NCBI RefSeq assembly: GCF_001544015.1
Contig: NZ_AP014924.1
Coordinates: 930,001-994,000, forward strand
Direction of reading: 5' to 3'
DNA length: 64,000 nt
Source: Limnochorda pilosa
Lineage (GTDB): Bacteria > Bacillota > Limnochordia > Limnochordales > Limnochordaceae
This document shows, piece after piece, positions 1 to 7,888 of the stretch. Position numbers and translations under genes: made by a program. Each line of letters opens with the position of its first letter. Within the stretch, counting starts at the first letter, position 1. Below the pieces are notes generated by a model that did not search any database, was not told the DNA's origin, and worked only from the letters and a program-made list of their open reading frames with translations.

Positions 1-309
1 GGGGCGGGGAAGGTAGCCGTGCTGCTCCTGGACCTGCTGCAGGAGAACGATGATGGAGGACCGGCCCGCTGCAGGAGTGTCTCGCCCGGGTTCCGCCCGG
101 CGAACGGGGAGGGGGACCACCTTCAGGTCCGGCGGGGCCGGAGAGGCGGTGGCTGCGCCGTTCGCCCGCGCGCTGTCCGTCCGCAGCGCAGCCCGGTCCG
201 CGGCCCCCGGAGTGGTGGTTGTCCCCGGAGAAGCGGGCACAGGGCGGCGTGCGGCATCAACGGTCTCTAGGCCCTCCAGGGGAAGGCTGGGAACGGATTC
301 GAACCCCAT
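1..309 (-). CDS. NuoE-like 2Fe-2S thioredoxin-fold subunit, 5' part only
   Basis: The gene starts at ATG 309-307 and runs off the left edge; 103 codons are visible without a stop. The RBS AGGAGG (315-320) lies 7 nt upstream. The first ~80 residues are rich in Ala/Pro/Arg with no recognisable fold. The last visible residues read SSIIVLLQQVQEQHGYLPRP, which matches the opening helix of the 24-kDa NADH dehydrogenase subunit family (NuoE, also the HydC/FdhG-type subunits of hydrogenases and formate dehydrogenases). The Fe-S cysteines lie outside the window, so the exact complex is unknown. Family assignment is from this short motif. A Rex-like operator just upstream fits an NADH-linked enzyme. 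Confidence 0.7.
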   Translation of the reverse strand, partial: MGFESVPSLPLEGLETVDAARRPVPASPGTTTTPGAADRAALRTDSARANGAATASPAPPDLKVVPLPVRRAEPGRDTPAAGRSSIIVLLQQVQEQHGYLPRP

Positions 310-330
310 CCGGGACCCTCCTGCCTGCAA

Positions 331-357
331 CCAGCGGGACCAAGATGATCCCGCTGG
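331..357. other. 9-bp perfect hairpin in the NuoE-like gene leader
   Basis: CCAGCGGGA (331-339) and TCCCGCTGG (349-357) are perfect inverted repeats around a 9-nt loop. It lies between the operator and the RBS of the minus-strand gene, so it would fold in the 5' untranslated region. No T-tract follows, so it is not an ordinary terminator; it may stabilise the mRNA. Confidence 0.5.
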
Positions 358-362
358 GGAAT

Positions 363-380
363 TTGTGATCCATATCACAA
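363..380. promoter_or_regulatory. Rex-like (or CRP/FNR-like) operator
   Basis: The 18-bp sequence TTGTGATCCATATCACAA contains perfect inverted arms TTGTGA/TCACAA around 6 bp. The known Rex consensus is TTGTGAA-N4-TTCACAA; the CRP consensus TGTGA-N6-TCACA is matched exactly too. It sits immediately downstream of the putative -10 of the NuoE-like gene, where a repressor such as Rex would block transcription. The link to NADH chemistry favours Rex, but a CRP/FNR-family protein cannot be excluded. Confidence 0.65.
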
Positions 381-384
381 TACC

Positions 385-413
385 ATCTTACGGTGAGACG
401 GTGCGGAATGCAA
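385..413 (-). promoter_or_regulatory. candidate promoter of the NuoE-like gene
   Basis: Read on the minus strand: -35 TTGCAT (413-408), 17-bp spacer, -10 TAAGAT (390-385). Matches to consensus are 3/6 and 4/6, so it is weak. Position relative to the operator at 363-380 gives it some support. Confidence 0.4.
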
Positions 414-420
414 GGGGGAG

Positions 421-936
421 ATCGGGGGCGCGCGTCATCCGTGGCGGTCATCGGGGGGTGGTGATCCACCCGTTCGCCCTTCCACCCCCTAAAGGTCCCA
501 CCCCATGCACGACGAAGCTGAAAGACGAGGACCGGGCACGCGGGCGATGGGATCAGCTGGGCGGGTTGGTTCTTCCGGCTGCAGCAGGGCCGGGCGCACT
601 TCGTACCATACCGGCGTTCCCGCCCAGCACACCCCGCGACGGTGTCCGGCATCCTCGCCTCTCGATGGGGGCGCGGCGTTGGTAACGGCCCCGCTGCCGA
701 AGGAAGGACGCGTGAAGGAGCCCCATCCAGTGCGGGCCCGGAGACGTGGCGCCCCTCTGGTGCGGGTGGGGAGTTGCGGTGCCATGCAGCCCCAGATGCC
801 CGTGGGCAGCCTGGCGGTGGCCGTGGCGGCCGTCCGGGAGGATGGAGCCAGCCGCATGCACGCGCCCGAAGGCTACCCCGCCAGGTGTGGCTCCGAGAGG
901 CGTGAGGTCGAAGGCATCCGAGGAGGTGCACGTGGA
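421..936. other. no supported gene; leader of the ECF operon
   Basis: About 500 bp between the divergent NuoE-like promoter and the ECF operon. A frame open from 505 continues into the S-component, but its residues before 937 have no protein character and there is no RBS near its starts. I looked for thiamine, cobalamin and FMN riboswitch core motifs and saw none that fold convincingly. Confidence 0.5.
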
Positions 937-1551
937 GTGGCCGTTGGATCGAAAGGCAGTCCGTGGGCTCTGCGGTTCACGACGCTCACCGTCGTCCTCA
1001 TCCCTGTGGCCGTCGGCATCAACTATGTGGGGAAGCTCTTCGCGGCGGCGTTGAAGCTTCCGCTCTGGCTGGACTCCATCGGCACGGTGCTCGCCGGGAT
1101 GCTGGCCGGTCCGTGGGTGGGCGCCATCTCGGGCGCGGTGAACAACGCCATCTTCGGCATCACGGCGGACCCCATCTCCTTCTGGTACCTGATCACCAGC
1201 ATCGCCATCGGCCTGGTGGTGGGCTACCTGGCCTTCACCGGCTGGATCTCGAGCTTCGGCCGGGCGGTGGTGCTGGGCCTCATCGTGGGTGCGGTGGCGG
1301 CGGTGGTCTCGACGCCGATCAACGTCATCCTCTGGGAGGGGCAGACGGGCAACGTCTGGGGCGACGCTCTCTACACGGCCCTGGTGGGGAGCGGCTGGCC
1401 GATCTGGCTCGCCTCCTTCCTGGACGAGGTCGTGGTCGACATCCCGGACAAGCTCGCCACCGTCATCGTCTCGTTCCTGATCTTCAAGGCGTTGCCCGAG
1501 CGGCTGGTGGGTCTCTTCGGCGGCGCCCGCGGCGAGGTGGCGTCGCTCTGA
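937..1551 (+). CDS. ECF transporter S component (substrate-specific membrane subunit)
   Basis: 204 residues with about six hydrophobic segments, typical size for an S component that binds a vitamin or similar micronutrient and associates with EcfT-EcfA-EcfA'. Start chosen at GTG 937 because AGGAGGTG (921-928) lies 8 nt upstream; longer frames upstream look non-coding. Segments such as GAISGAVNNAIFGITADP resemble the loop between helices of S subunits of unassigned specificity. First gene of a four-gene operon with EcfT and two ATPases, i.e. a dedicated group I-like arrangement. Substrate unknown: no biosynthesis gene or riboswitch tells. Confidence 0.85.
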   Translation: MAVGSKGSPWALRFTTLTVVLIPVAVGINYVGKLFAAALKLPLWLDSIGTVLAGMLAGPWVGAISGAVNNAIFGITADPISFWYLITSIAIGLVVGYLAFTGWISSFGRAVVLGLIVGAVAAVVSTPINVILWEGQTGNVWGDALYTALVGSGWPIWLASFLDEVVVDIPDKLATVIVSFLIFKALPERLVGLFGGARGEVASL

Positions 1552-1598
1552 TCCACGGAGGGGCGGTCTCCATTCGGACCCGTGGCAGGTGACGAAGG

Positions 1599-2369
1599 GT
1601 GCGCGTGAGCCTCTACGCCCCCGGCGACACGTGGGTGCACCGGCTGGACCCCATCACCAAGCTGCTCATGGCCGGGGTGGGGATCGTCCTCACCTTCCTC
1701 CTGCCGAGCCTGCAGGGGGGCGCGGCGCTGCTCGCGGTCCTGTTGCTGGTGCTGGGTACGGCAGGCGTCCTCCACCGGGCGGTGCCCGTGTACGTGGGCG
1801 TGGCGGTCATCGGCGTGACCTTCGTCGTGGTGCAGGGCCTGGTGAATCCGGCGAACGTGCACCCGCTGGCGAGGCTGGGGCCCGTGGTCCTCTACCGTGA
1901 GGGCCTGCTGGTGGGCCTCCGCCTTGCCCTTCGCCTCTACGACATCCTCTCGGCCACGCTGATCCTGGTGCTGGTGACCAACCCCTCCGACCTGGTGGAG
2001 TCCCTGGTGCGGCGGGGGGCGTCGCCCCGCTTCGGGTACGTGATGATGGCCGTCCTCCAGATCATCCCCACCATGGTGGCCAGCACCGCGACCATCACGG
2101 ACGCGCAGCGCTCCCGGGGGATGGAGACCGAGGGGCGCCTCTGGGTACGGCTGCGGGCCTTCGTGCCTCTGATGGGACCTCTGGTGACGGGCTCCCTCAT
2201 CGCCACCGAGGAGCGGGCCCTGGCCCTGGAGGTGCGGGGCTTCGCGGGGAACCGCCGGCCCACCTTCCTGAAGGAGGAGCGCATGCCCGGGTATGCGGCG
2301 GCCGTCCGGCTCCTCAGCCTGGCGGTGCTGCTGCTGGGCGTCGCGGGGCGGTGGCTCCTGGGATGGTGA
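1599..2369 (+). CDS. ecfT: ECF transporter transmembrane component EcfT
   Basis: 256 residues. Four or five hydrophobic segments in the first half are followed by a cytoplasmic region with the two coupling motifs expected of EcfT: AQRSRG (about residue 168) and EVRGF (about residue 214), the Ala/Val-Arg-Gly motifs that contact the ATPases. Starts at GTG 1599 (GTG 1605 is an alternative); 47 bp after the S component and 18 bp before the first ATPase. The scaffold converts ATP hydrolysis into toppling of the S component. Confidence 0.9.
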   Translation: MRVSLYAPGDTWVHRLDPITKLLMAGVGIVLTFLLPSLQGGAALLAVLLLVLGTAGVLHRAVPVYVGVAVIGVTFVVVQGLVNPANVHPLARLGPVVLYREGLLVGLRLALRLYDILSATLILVLVTNPSDLVESLVRRGASPRFGYVMMAVLQIIPTMVASTATITDAQRSRGMETEGRLWVRLRAFVPLMGPLVTGSLIATEERALALEVRGFAGNRRPTFLKEERMPGYAAAVRLLSLAVLLLGVAGRWLLGW

Positions 2370-2387
2370 GGCAGGGGGTGGCGGCTC

Positions 2388-3239
2388 ATGCCGGTCGTTG
2401 AGGTGGAGGGCCTCCGCTACCGGTACCCACGCCGGGAGGATCTGGCCCTGGACGGGATCTCCTTCACGGTGGAGCCCGGCGAGTTCGTGGGCCTGGTGGG
2501 GCCCAACCGGGCGGGGAAGTCCACCCTCTGCCAGGCGCTGGTGGGACTCGTGCCCCACTTTTACAAGGGCGCCATCGGCGGCCGTGTGACAGTGGCCGGA
2601 ATCGACGTCCACCGGAGCACCGTGGCCGAGGTGAGCCGCCGGGCGGGGCTCGTCTTCCAGAACCCCTTCACCCAGATCACGGGCGCCAAGCTCACCGTGT
2701 ACGAGGAGGTCGCCTTCGGGCTCGAGTATGCCGGCGTGCCCCGGGAAGAGATGGTGCGCCGGATCGAGGCATCGCTACGTCTGCTGGGCCTGGAGGCGGT
2801 GCGGGACCAGAGCCCCTTCGCCCTCTCGGGCGGGCAGATGCAGCGGCTGGCCATCGCCTCGGTGCTGGCCATGGAGCCCCAGGTGCTGGTGCTGGACGAG
2901 CCCACCTCCCAGCTGGACCCGGCCGGGAGCCGCGAGGTCTTCGAGGCGGTGGTCTCCCTCTGCGATCGCGGCATGGCGGTGGTGATGGCCGAGCACAAGG
3001 TGGACCGGCTGGCCGCACGGGCGGACCGCATCCTGGTGCTCCACCGGGGTAGGGTGGTGGCCTACGACACGCCCCGAGCCGTCTTTGCCCGGGACGACGT
3101 GGCCGCCCTGGAAGTGGCCGTGCCCCCCGTCACCGAAGCGGCCCGGGCCCTGGGCTGGCGGCTGCCGGACGGCGCGTACCCCGTTACCCTGGAGGAGGCC
3201 GTGGCCGTGGGCCGCGAGAGGATGGGAGAGGCCGGATGA
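2388..3239 (+). CDS. ecfA: ECF transporter ATPase EcfA (copy 1)
   Basis: 283 residues. Walker A GPNRAGKST (38-46), with Arg where Gly is usual (GPNGAGKST) but the GxxxxGK[ST] pattern kept; Q-loop FQNPFTQ; signature LSGGQMQR; Walker B VLVLDEPTSQLDP; switch region AEHK with His. A full ABC ATPase expected to pair with the next gene product. It overlaps the next gene by 4 bp (ATGA), implying coupled translation and 1:1 stoichiometry. Confidence 0.93.
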   Translation: MPVVEVEGLRYRYPRREDLALDGISFTVEPGEFVGLVGPNRAGKSTLCQALVGLVPHFYKGAIGGRVTVAGIDVHRSTVAEVSRRAGLVFQNPFTQITGAKLTVYEEVAFGLEYAGVPREEMVRRIEASLRLLGLEAVRDQSPFALSGGQMQRLAIASVLAMEPQVLVLDEPTSQLDPAGSREVFEAVVSLCDRGMAVVMAEHKVDRLAARADRILVLHRGRVVAYDTPRAVFARDDVAALEVAVPPVTEAARALGWRLPDGAYPVTLEEAVAVGRERMGEAG

Positions 3240-4054
3240 GCGTGCTCATCGAGGTCCGGGATCTCCGCTTCCACTACACGCCCGGCGTGCCCGTGCTCAA
3301 GGGGATCACACTGGATCTGCGCCCGGGCGCCACCGCCATCGTGGGTCAGAACGGGGCGGGGAAGTCCACCTTCGTGCGGCTGCTCAACGGGCTGCTGAAG
3401 CCCGTGGAGGGGGAGGTGCGGGTGGGCGGGGTGAGCACCCGGGAGACCACCGTCGCCACCCTGGCCCGCACCGTGGGCCTGGTCTTCCAGAACCCTTCGG
3501 ACCAGCTCTTCAAGAGCCGGGTGCTGGACGAGGTCATGTTCGGGCCGCTCAACCTGGGCGTGACTGCCGACGAGGCCCGGGTACGGGCCCGGGAAGCCCT
3601 GGCCGAGGTGGGGCTCGAGGGCGTCGAAGGGCGCAACCCCTACGACCTGGGGCTCGCTGAGCGGAAGCTGGTGACGGTGGCCGGCGTGCTCTCCATGGGC
3701 ACGCCGGTGGTGATCCTGGACGAGCCCACCATCGCCCAGGACCGGGCCGGGGTCCGGCAGCTCGGCGCCATCGTGGAGCGGCTGCGGAGGGCGGGCCGAA
3801 CGGTCCTCACCATCACCCACGACATGGACTTCGTGGCCCGCCACTTCCATCGGGTCCTGGTCTTCCAGGAGGGCCGGGTGCTGGCCGATGGCACCGCTGG
3901 AGAGGTCTTCGGCCAGCCCGAGCTGCTGAGCGCCGCGGGTCTGGAGGCCCCGCAGATCACCCGGCTGGGCCGGGAGCTGGGCCTGGCCGAGACGGTGCTG
4001 ACCAGCGAGGCGTTCGTCGATAGGGTACGGTCCGCGACCCGCTTCTGGGGATGA
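3236..4054 (+). CDS. ECF transporter ATPase EcfA' (copy 2), degenerate signature
   Basis: 272 residues. Walker A GQNGAGKST (37-45), Q-loop FQNPSDQLF, Walker B VVILDEPTIAQDR, H-loop THD. The ABC signature reads LGLAERK where LSGGQ-like would be expected, so one composite ATP site of the EcfA-EcfA' dimer may be weakened, as in asymmetric ABC exporters. Last gene of the ECF operon. Confidence 0.9.
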   Translation: MSVLIEVRDLRFHYTPGVPVLKGITLDLRPGATAIVGQNGAGKSTFVRLLNGLLKPVEGEVRVGGVSTRETTVATLARTVGLVFQNPSDQLFKSRVLDEVMFGPLNLGVTADEARVRAREALAEVGLEGVEGRNPYDLGLAERKLVTVAGVLSMGTPVVILDEPTIAQDRAGVRQLGAIVERLRRAGRTVLTITHDMDFVARHFHRVLVFQEGRVLADGTAGEVFGQPELLSAAGLEAPQITRLGRELGLAETVLTSEAFVDRVRSATRFWG

Positions 4055-4061
4055 AGCCTGC

Positions 4062-4104
4062 TTCACCTGCCGCTCATGTTCGGTTCATCTGCGGGTGCTA
4101 GATT
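4062..4104 (+). promoter_or_regulatory. three 11-bp direct repeats plus -10: OmpR/PhoB-type activated promoter
   Basis: Three tandem 11-mers: TTCACCTGCCG (4062-4072), CTCATGTTCGG (4073-4083), TTCATCTGCGG (4084-4094), sharing the pattern YTCAY-T-C-G. A -10-like TAGATT follows at 4099-4104. Repeats with 11-bp period overlapping the -35 position are the classic target of OmpR/PhoB-family activators. The natural candidate is the regulator encoded at 6124-6804. Confidence 0.65.
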
Positions 4105-4147
4105 GGGGAGCGCAGGGACGGCAGATCAGGAGGAGGTGACCGATGCG

Positions 4148-4465
4148 GTGAAGCGGCGGAAGATGCTGGTCGTTGCCCTTCTGACGGCGCTGGCGCTCCT
4201 CTCGGCCGGGATCGGTTCCGGGGTACTGGCGGCCCCGAAGGAGCCCGTGGCACCGGCTGCGTCGCAGGCGGTTGAGTCGGCCGCCCAGAGCGCGCAGGCG
4301 ACCGAGACGACGCCGGTCAGTCAGAAGGCCGACGCCGAGGAGAGCGAGCCGGTGGAGTCCGAAGAGGCCGAGAACAACCAGGACAAGGGCGAATCGGATG
4401 GCCCCGGCGGCCATGAGGACCCGGACGGCGTGGACGTCCAGCACGAGTTCGAGGGTGAGGAGTAG
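4148..4465 (+). CDS. small secreted acidic protein
   Basis: 105 residues. Start GTG 4148 is set by the RBS AGGAGGTG (4131-4138 region), 9 nt upstream. Signal peptide MKRRKMLVVALLTALALLSA..VLA, probably cleaved before APKE. The mature part is low-complexity and very acidic (runs such as EESEPVESEEAENN, HEDPDGVD), with no cysteines. It resembles the small acidic exported proteins often placed beside OmpR-type two-component systems. Likely activated through the direct repeats upstream. Role unknown; metal or cation binding is a guess. Confidence 0.75.
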   Translation: MKRRKMLVVALLTALALLSAGIGSGVLAAPKEPVAPAASQAVESAAQSAQATETTPVSQKADAEESEPVESEEAENNQDKGESDGPGGHEDPDGVDVQHEFEGEE

Positions 4466-4510
4466 CGGCCATCCCTGGGCGGTGATCCCCCTCGGGATGA
4501 CCGGGGCCGG

Positions 4511-4570
4511 AGGACGGGCTTGACGCCCCGGAAGCTTGGGAATAGCTTCCGCAGACGCGCCGCCCGTCCT
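4511..4570. terminator. nested hairpin between convergent genes, likely bidirectional terminator
   Basis: Outer arms AGGACGGGC (4511-4519) / GCCCGTCCT (4562-4570) enclose an inner hairpin GGAAGCT (4530-4536) / AGCTTCC (4544-4550). It lies between the ends of the convergent genes at 4465 and 4676. No T-run, so terminator function is inferred from position and structure. Confidence 0.45.
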
Positions 4571-4675
4571 CTTGCCGCGTCCGCGCGTCCTGGCGTGTGC
4601 GTGTGCTCGACGGGCGACCTCCTGCTCGGCCGCCGGGTTCCCGGGCGCCGCTTGCCTGTGCCAGCGTGAAGCGGT

Positions 4676-6127
4676 CTATGCTCCCCCGGCCGGGAGCTCC
4701 ACCCGAAACGTGCTGCCCGCGCCGGGAGTGCTGGCCACCCGCAAGCGCCCGCCGTGGGCCTTCACGATGGCCTGCGCGATGGAGAGACCCAGGCCGGCTC
4801 CCGATCGCTCACCGGATCGGGTCCTGGAAGGCTCGGCCCGATAGAAGCGCTCAAACAGGTGGGGCAGGTGCTCGGGCGCGATGCCGGGGCCACGGTCGGC
4901 CACCTCGATCCACGCGGTCGGACCGTCCAGCCCCGTGCGGATTTCGACACGGCCTCCTGAAGGCGAGTACCTCACAGCGTTGTCCACCAGGTTGAGGAGG
5001 ACGCGCAAGAGGCGCGATTCGTCGCCGATCGCCTGGACGGGTGCCCCGGTGGTGGGGGCGAGCTCCAGGCGGATTCCCCGCCGGTCGGCCAGTTCCTTCA
5101 TGAACCCGGCCACCGCCACACCCAATTGCGTGAGGTCTACCGGCTTGCTCTCCATGCGTTCGGCACCCGCGTCGAGCCTGGCCAGGAGCATCAATTCCTC
5201 TACCAGTGAGGACATGCGCTGGGCCAGATCCCGGATCACCTCCAGGGAGCGCCGGTAGTCCGCTGCGTCCCTGCTGCGAGCCAGGGCGGCCTCCGCCTGG
5301 GCAAGCAAGGCTGCGGCGGGCGTCCGTAGCTCGTGGGATGCGTCCTGCGTAAAGCGTCGCTCGCGGGCGAAGGCGGCCTCCAGCCGGTCGAGCATCTCGT
5401 TGAACGCCTGCGCCAGGCGCCCGAGCTCATCCTCGGTCGCGGGGGGTGGCACCCTGCCGGAGAGGTTGTCGCGGCCGATGGCGCGAGCAGTGCGGGTAAG
5501 GGAGTCGATGGGGGCGAGGGCCCGCCCGGCGAGAAAGAGCCCTCCGGCCACGGTCAGCGCCAGGGCTATGGGTGTAGCGGCCAGCATCTGAAGGAGGAAC
5601 GACCTGCGGCTGGTTTCGAGCGGCTCCAGCGAACGCGCGACCAGCGCCCAAGCCTCGGTGGGGCCCCCCGACTGCTGGGAACCGTCCTCTGTTTGAATGG
5701 GGAAGGAACGCACCAGCCACGTTTCGTCGCCGAAACGCGCCTGCACGAAGGTCTCCCCGGAGATCGGAAGGCCCGCTGCGAGACGATCCACGGCCGCCTG
5801 CTGGGCAGGCGCGAAGCTGGTGAAGAGCAGGCGCAGCCTCGCATCGTAGAGGGCGGCCGCGGTGCCGGCAGGGTCGAACGCGGGCAGCGAGGGCAGACGC
5901 GCGCGACCTTCCTGCCAGTCCAGCTCGGAGACGAGCTGCCGAGCGTGCGCATCCAGGATCGCCCGCTCTTCCATGAGACCCTGACGGCTGGTTCGCCAGT
6001 AGACGAAACCGTTGAAGGCGCCCAGGACCAGGACCAGGGCCACAGCGTACCACAGGGTGAGACGCACGCGGAGCGAGGGCTGCCAGCCGGGCCGCGACAG
6101 GTGCCGGAGGAAACCCCGCATGCTCAC
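4676..6127 (-). CDS. sensor histidine kinase, HAMP type
   Basis: 483 residues. TM1 about 22-44, extracytoplasmic sensor domain about 45-178, TM2 about 180-203, HAMP about 200-255. Dimerisation/phosphoacceptor motif SHELRTP with His265; N box NLVDNAVRYS; G1 DRGPGIAPEHL; F box FERFYR; G2 GAGLGLSIAQAI. Classic bacterial orthodox kinase. It overlaps the regulator gene by 4 bp (GTGA), so the pair is co-translated. The signal is unknown. Confidence 0.95.
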   Translation of the reverse strand: MSMRGFLRHLSRPGWQPSLRVRLTLWYAVALVLVLGAFNGFVYWRTSRQGLMEERAILDAHARQLVSELDWQEGRARLPSLPAFDPAGTAAALYDARLRLLFTSFAPAQQAAVDRLAAGLPISGETFVQARFGDETWLVRSFPIQTEDGSQQSGGPTEAWALVARSLEPLETSRRSFLLQMLAATPIALALTVAGGLFLAGRALAPIDSLTRTARAIGRDNLSGRVPPPATEDELGRLAQAFNEMLDRLEAAFARERRFTQDASHELRTPAAALLAQAEAALARSRDAADYRRSLEVIRDLAQRMSSLVEELMLLARLDAGAERMESKPVDLTQLGVAVAGFMKELADRRGIRLELAPTTGAPVQAIGDESRLLRVLLNLVDNAVRYSPSGGRVEIRTGLDGPTAWIEVADRGPGIAPEHLPHLFERFYRAEPSRTRSGERSGAGLGLSIAQAIVKAHGGRLRVASTPGAGSTFRVELPAGGA

Positions 6128-6804
6128 CCGCGCTCCTCCCCGAACTGATACCCCACGCCGCGGACTGTTCGGATGGGCGGTGCACCCGAACCCACGTCAA
6201 GCTTGCGCCGGAGATTGTAGACGTAGACGTCCACCACGTTCGAACCGACGTCCTGACCGAACTCCCACACGTGATCGGCGATCTGGGAGCGCGTCAACAC
6301 CTGACCGGCGTTCCGCATCAGGTACTCGAGCACCTGCAGCTCGCGCGCGGTCAGCTCCACGGGACGTCCCTTCCTGGTGACGCTGCGCTTCCCCAGGTCC
6401 AGCTCCACGTCGCCGACTCGCAGCGTCCCCCCCTGCGAGGAGAAGGACCCCCTCCGGAGGAGGGCGCGCACCCGAGCCAGGAGCTCGGCGAACGCGAACG
6501 GCTTCACGAGGTAGTCGTCGGCCCCGGCGTCAAGGCCGGTCACCCGATCCGTCACCTGGTCGCGTGCCGTGAGAAAGAGTGCGGGGGTCGTGACTCCCCG
6601 CGCCCGAACCCGCCGAAGGAGGCTCAGGCCGTCCAGGCCCGGAAGCATCCAGTCCAGCACGATGAGATCGTAGGCGGTGGTTTGGAGAAAGAGCTCTGCT
6701 TCCTCACCATCCGCCGCATGATCGACGGCGTATCCTTCCTCTCGAAGGCGGCGCACGGTGGCATCGGCCAACGCCTGGTCGTCCTCGGCCAACAGGAGTC
6801 GCAT
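6124..6804 (-). CDS. OmpR/PhoB-family response regulator
   Basis: 226 residues. Start ATG 6804, from the conserved MRLLLAEDD opening; upstream in-frame starts are ignored. Receiver domain with acidic pocket D8/D9, phosphoacceptor D51 (IVLDWMLPG) and K101 (LVKPF); C-terminal winged helix with LTARELQVLEYL and NVVDVYVYNLRRKLD. Expected to bind 11-bp direct repeats as a dimer, exactly the structure present at 4062-4094 beyond its kinase gene. Confidence 0.96.
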   Translation of the reverse strand: MRLLLAEDDQALADATVRRLREEGYAVDHAADGEEAELFLQTTAYDLIVLDWMLPGLDGLSLLRRVRARGVTTPALFLTARDQVTDRVTGLDAGADDYLVKPFAFAELLARVRALLRRGSFSSQGGTLRVGDVELDLGKRSVTRKGRPVELTARELQVLEYLMRNAGQVLTRSQIADHVWEFGQDVGSNVVDVYVYNLRRKLDVGSGAPPIRTVRGVGYQFGEERG

Positions 6805-6849
6805 GGAACCCCCCCGACCCATCCTGCTCAGACGGCCCTGACCCGCGTG

Positions 6850-6858
6850 AGTATACCA
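6850..6858 (-). promoter_or_regulatory. extended -10 promoter of the two-component operon
   Basis: On the minus strand TGGTATACT gives an extended -10 (TGN plus TATACT, 5/6). Start of transcription would be near 6843, leaving a ~38-nt leader to ATG 6804. No good -35 at 17 bp, as is common for extended -10 promoters. Confidence 0.6.
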
Positions 6859-7027
6859 CGCGCGGGACGACGAACGTGCAACGGCACGCACGGGCCACGG
6901 CCCGGAGGGTATCCTCCGTTCCTCACGACAGCCTGGGAACCCGCCATCCCGACAAGGGCGTCGCGGGACGCTGCCCGTGACCCCAGGCCCATGCCCTGCA
7001 TAGGCAGGGATGGGAGGGGGCGCGGGG

Positions 7028-7888
7028 ATGCAGCACGCGGGCACGCGCCGGGCGGTGAACCTTTCGCGGCGAGACCCGCACACGGCGGACAGGATGGGGA
7101 CACCCAGGCTCTCGGATGCGGAATGGCAGGCCGAGCGGCGAAGCGGGCAGGTGGAGCGGCTCCTCACCGTCCTGGGGCCGCTGCTGATCCTGGCCCTCTG
7201 GGAGATGCTCTCGCGGGCGGAGGTGGTCGACCCGCGCTTTTTCCCGCCGCCCAGCCGGATCGTCCTGAGGCTGGGGCAGATGATCGCCTCGGGCGATCTC
7301 TGGTGGCACGCCGAGGTGAGCCTGGGCCGCATCGCCGCGGGCTTCCTCATGGGCGCCCTGCCCGGGGTGATCCTGGGGCTGGCCATCGGCCTCTACCGGC
7401 CGGTGAGGGCGCTCCTGACACCGCTCATCGGCGCGCTCATGCCCATCCCCACCATGGCGCTGGTGCCCTTGATCATGATCCTCTTCGGCCTGGGAGAGCT
7501 CTCCAAGTGGGTCACCATCGCCACCAGCGTCTTCTTCCCGGTGGTGATCAACACCGCGGCCGGCGTGGCCAGCATCGACCCCATCTACATCGACGTGGCA
7601 CGGAATTACGGGGCTTCCCGGTGGAGCTTCTTCACCCGCATCGCCCTGCCCGGTGCCCTGCCCGTCATGTTCGAAGGGCTTCAGATGGGCCAGGCCATCG
7701 CCCTGCTCACCATCGTGGCGGCGGAGATGGTGGCCGCGAGCCGAGGCGTCGGTTACCTCATCTGGACGTCATACAAGACCTTCCAAATCGCTCAGATGTT
7801 CGTGGGTCTGTTGGTGATCGCGTCCCTGGGCTACCTCTTCTCGCTCGCCCTGCGCGCGCTGGCCCACCGGCTCACGCCCTGGAGGTGA
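7028..7888 (+). CDS. ABC transporter permease, SsuC/TauC/NrtB type
   Basis: 286 residues; ATG 7028 preceded by GGGAGGGG. About six transmembrane segments and the cytoplasmic loop ARNYGASRWSFFTRIALPGALP typical of BPD_transp_1 permeases for sulfonates, nitrate/taurine or hydroxymethylpyrimidine. It overlaps the ATPase start by 4 bp (GTGA at 7885-7888). No substrate-binding protein gene is seen on either side, and the partner ATPase is broken, so this importer is probably no longer functional. Confidence 0.88.
   Translation: MQHAGTRRAVNLSRRDPHTADRMGTPRLSDAEWQAERRSGQVERLLTVLGPLLILALWEMLSRAEVVDPRFFPPPSRIVLRLGQMIASGDLWWHAEVSLGRIAAGFLMGALPGVILGLAIGLYRPVRALLTPLIGALMPIPTMALVPLIMILFGLGELSKWVTIATSVFFPVVINTAAGVASIDPIYIDVARNYGASRWSFFTRIALPGALPVMFEGLQMGQAIALLTIVAAEMVAASRGVGYLIWTSYKTFQIAQMFVGLLVIASLGYLFSLALRALAHRLTPWR

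Noticed and set aside
295-308. GGTTCGAATCC on the minus strand looks like a tRNA T-loop
   Set aside because: The flanking bases do not form a T-stem or acceptor stem, there is no anticodon arm at the right distance, and the stretch is codons 1-5 of the NuoE-like gene.
505-936. Long plus-strand frame in front of the ECF S component
   Set aside because: No RBS, Arg/Gly/Pro-rich composition and no family character; a good RBS fixes the start at 937.
421-936. Vitamin riboswitch ahead of the ECF operon
   Set aside because: I looked for TPP, FMN and cobalamin core motifs on both strands and found none that fit.
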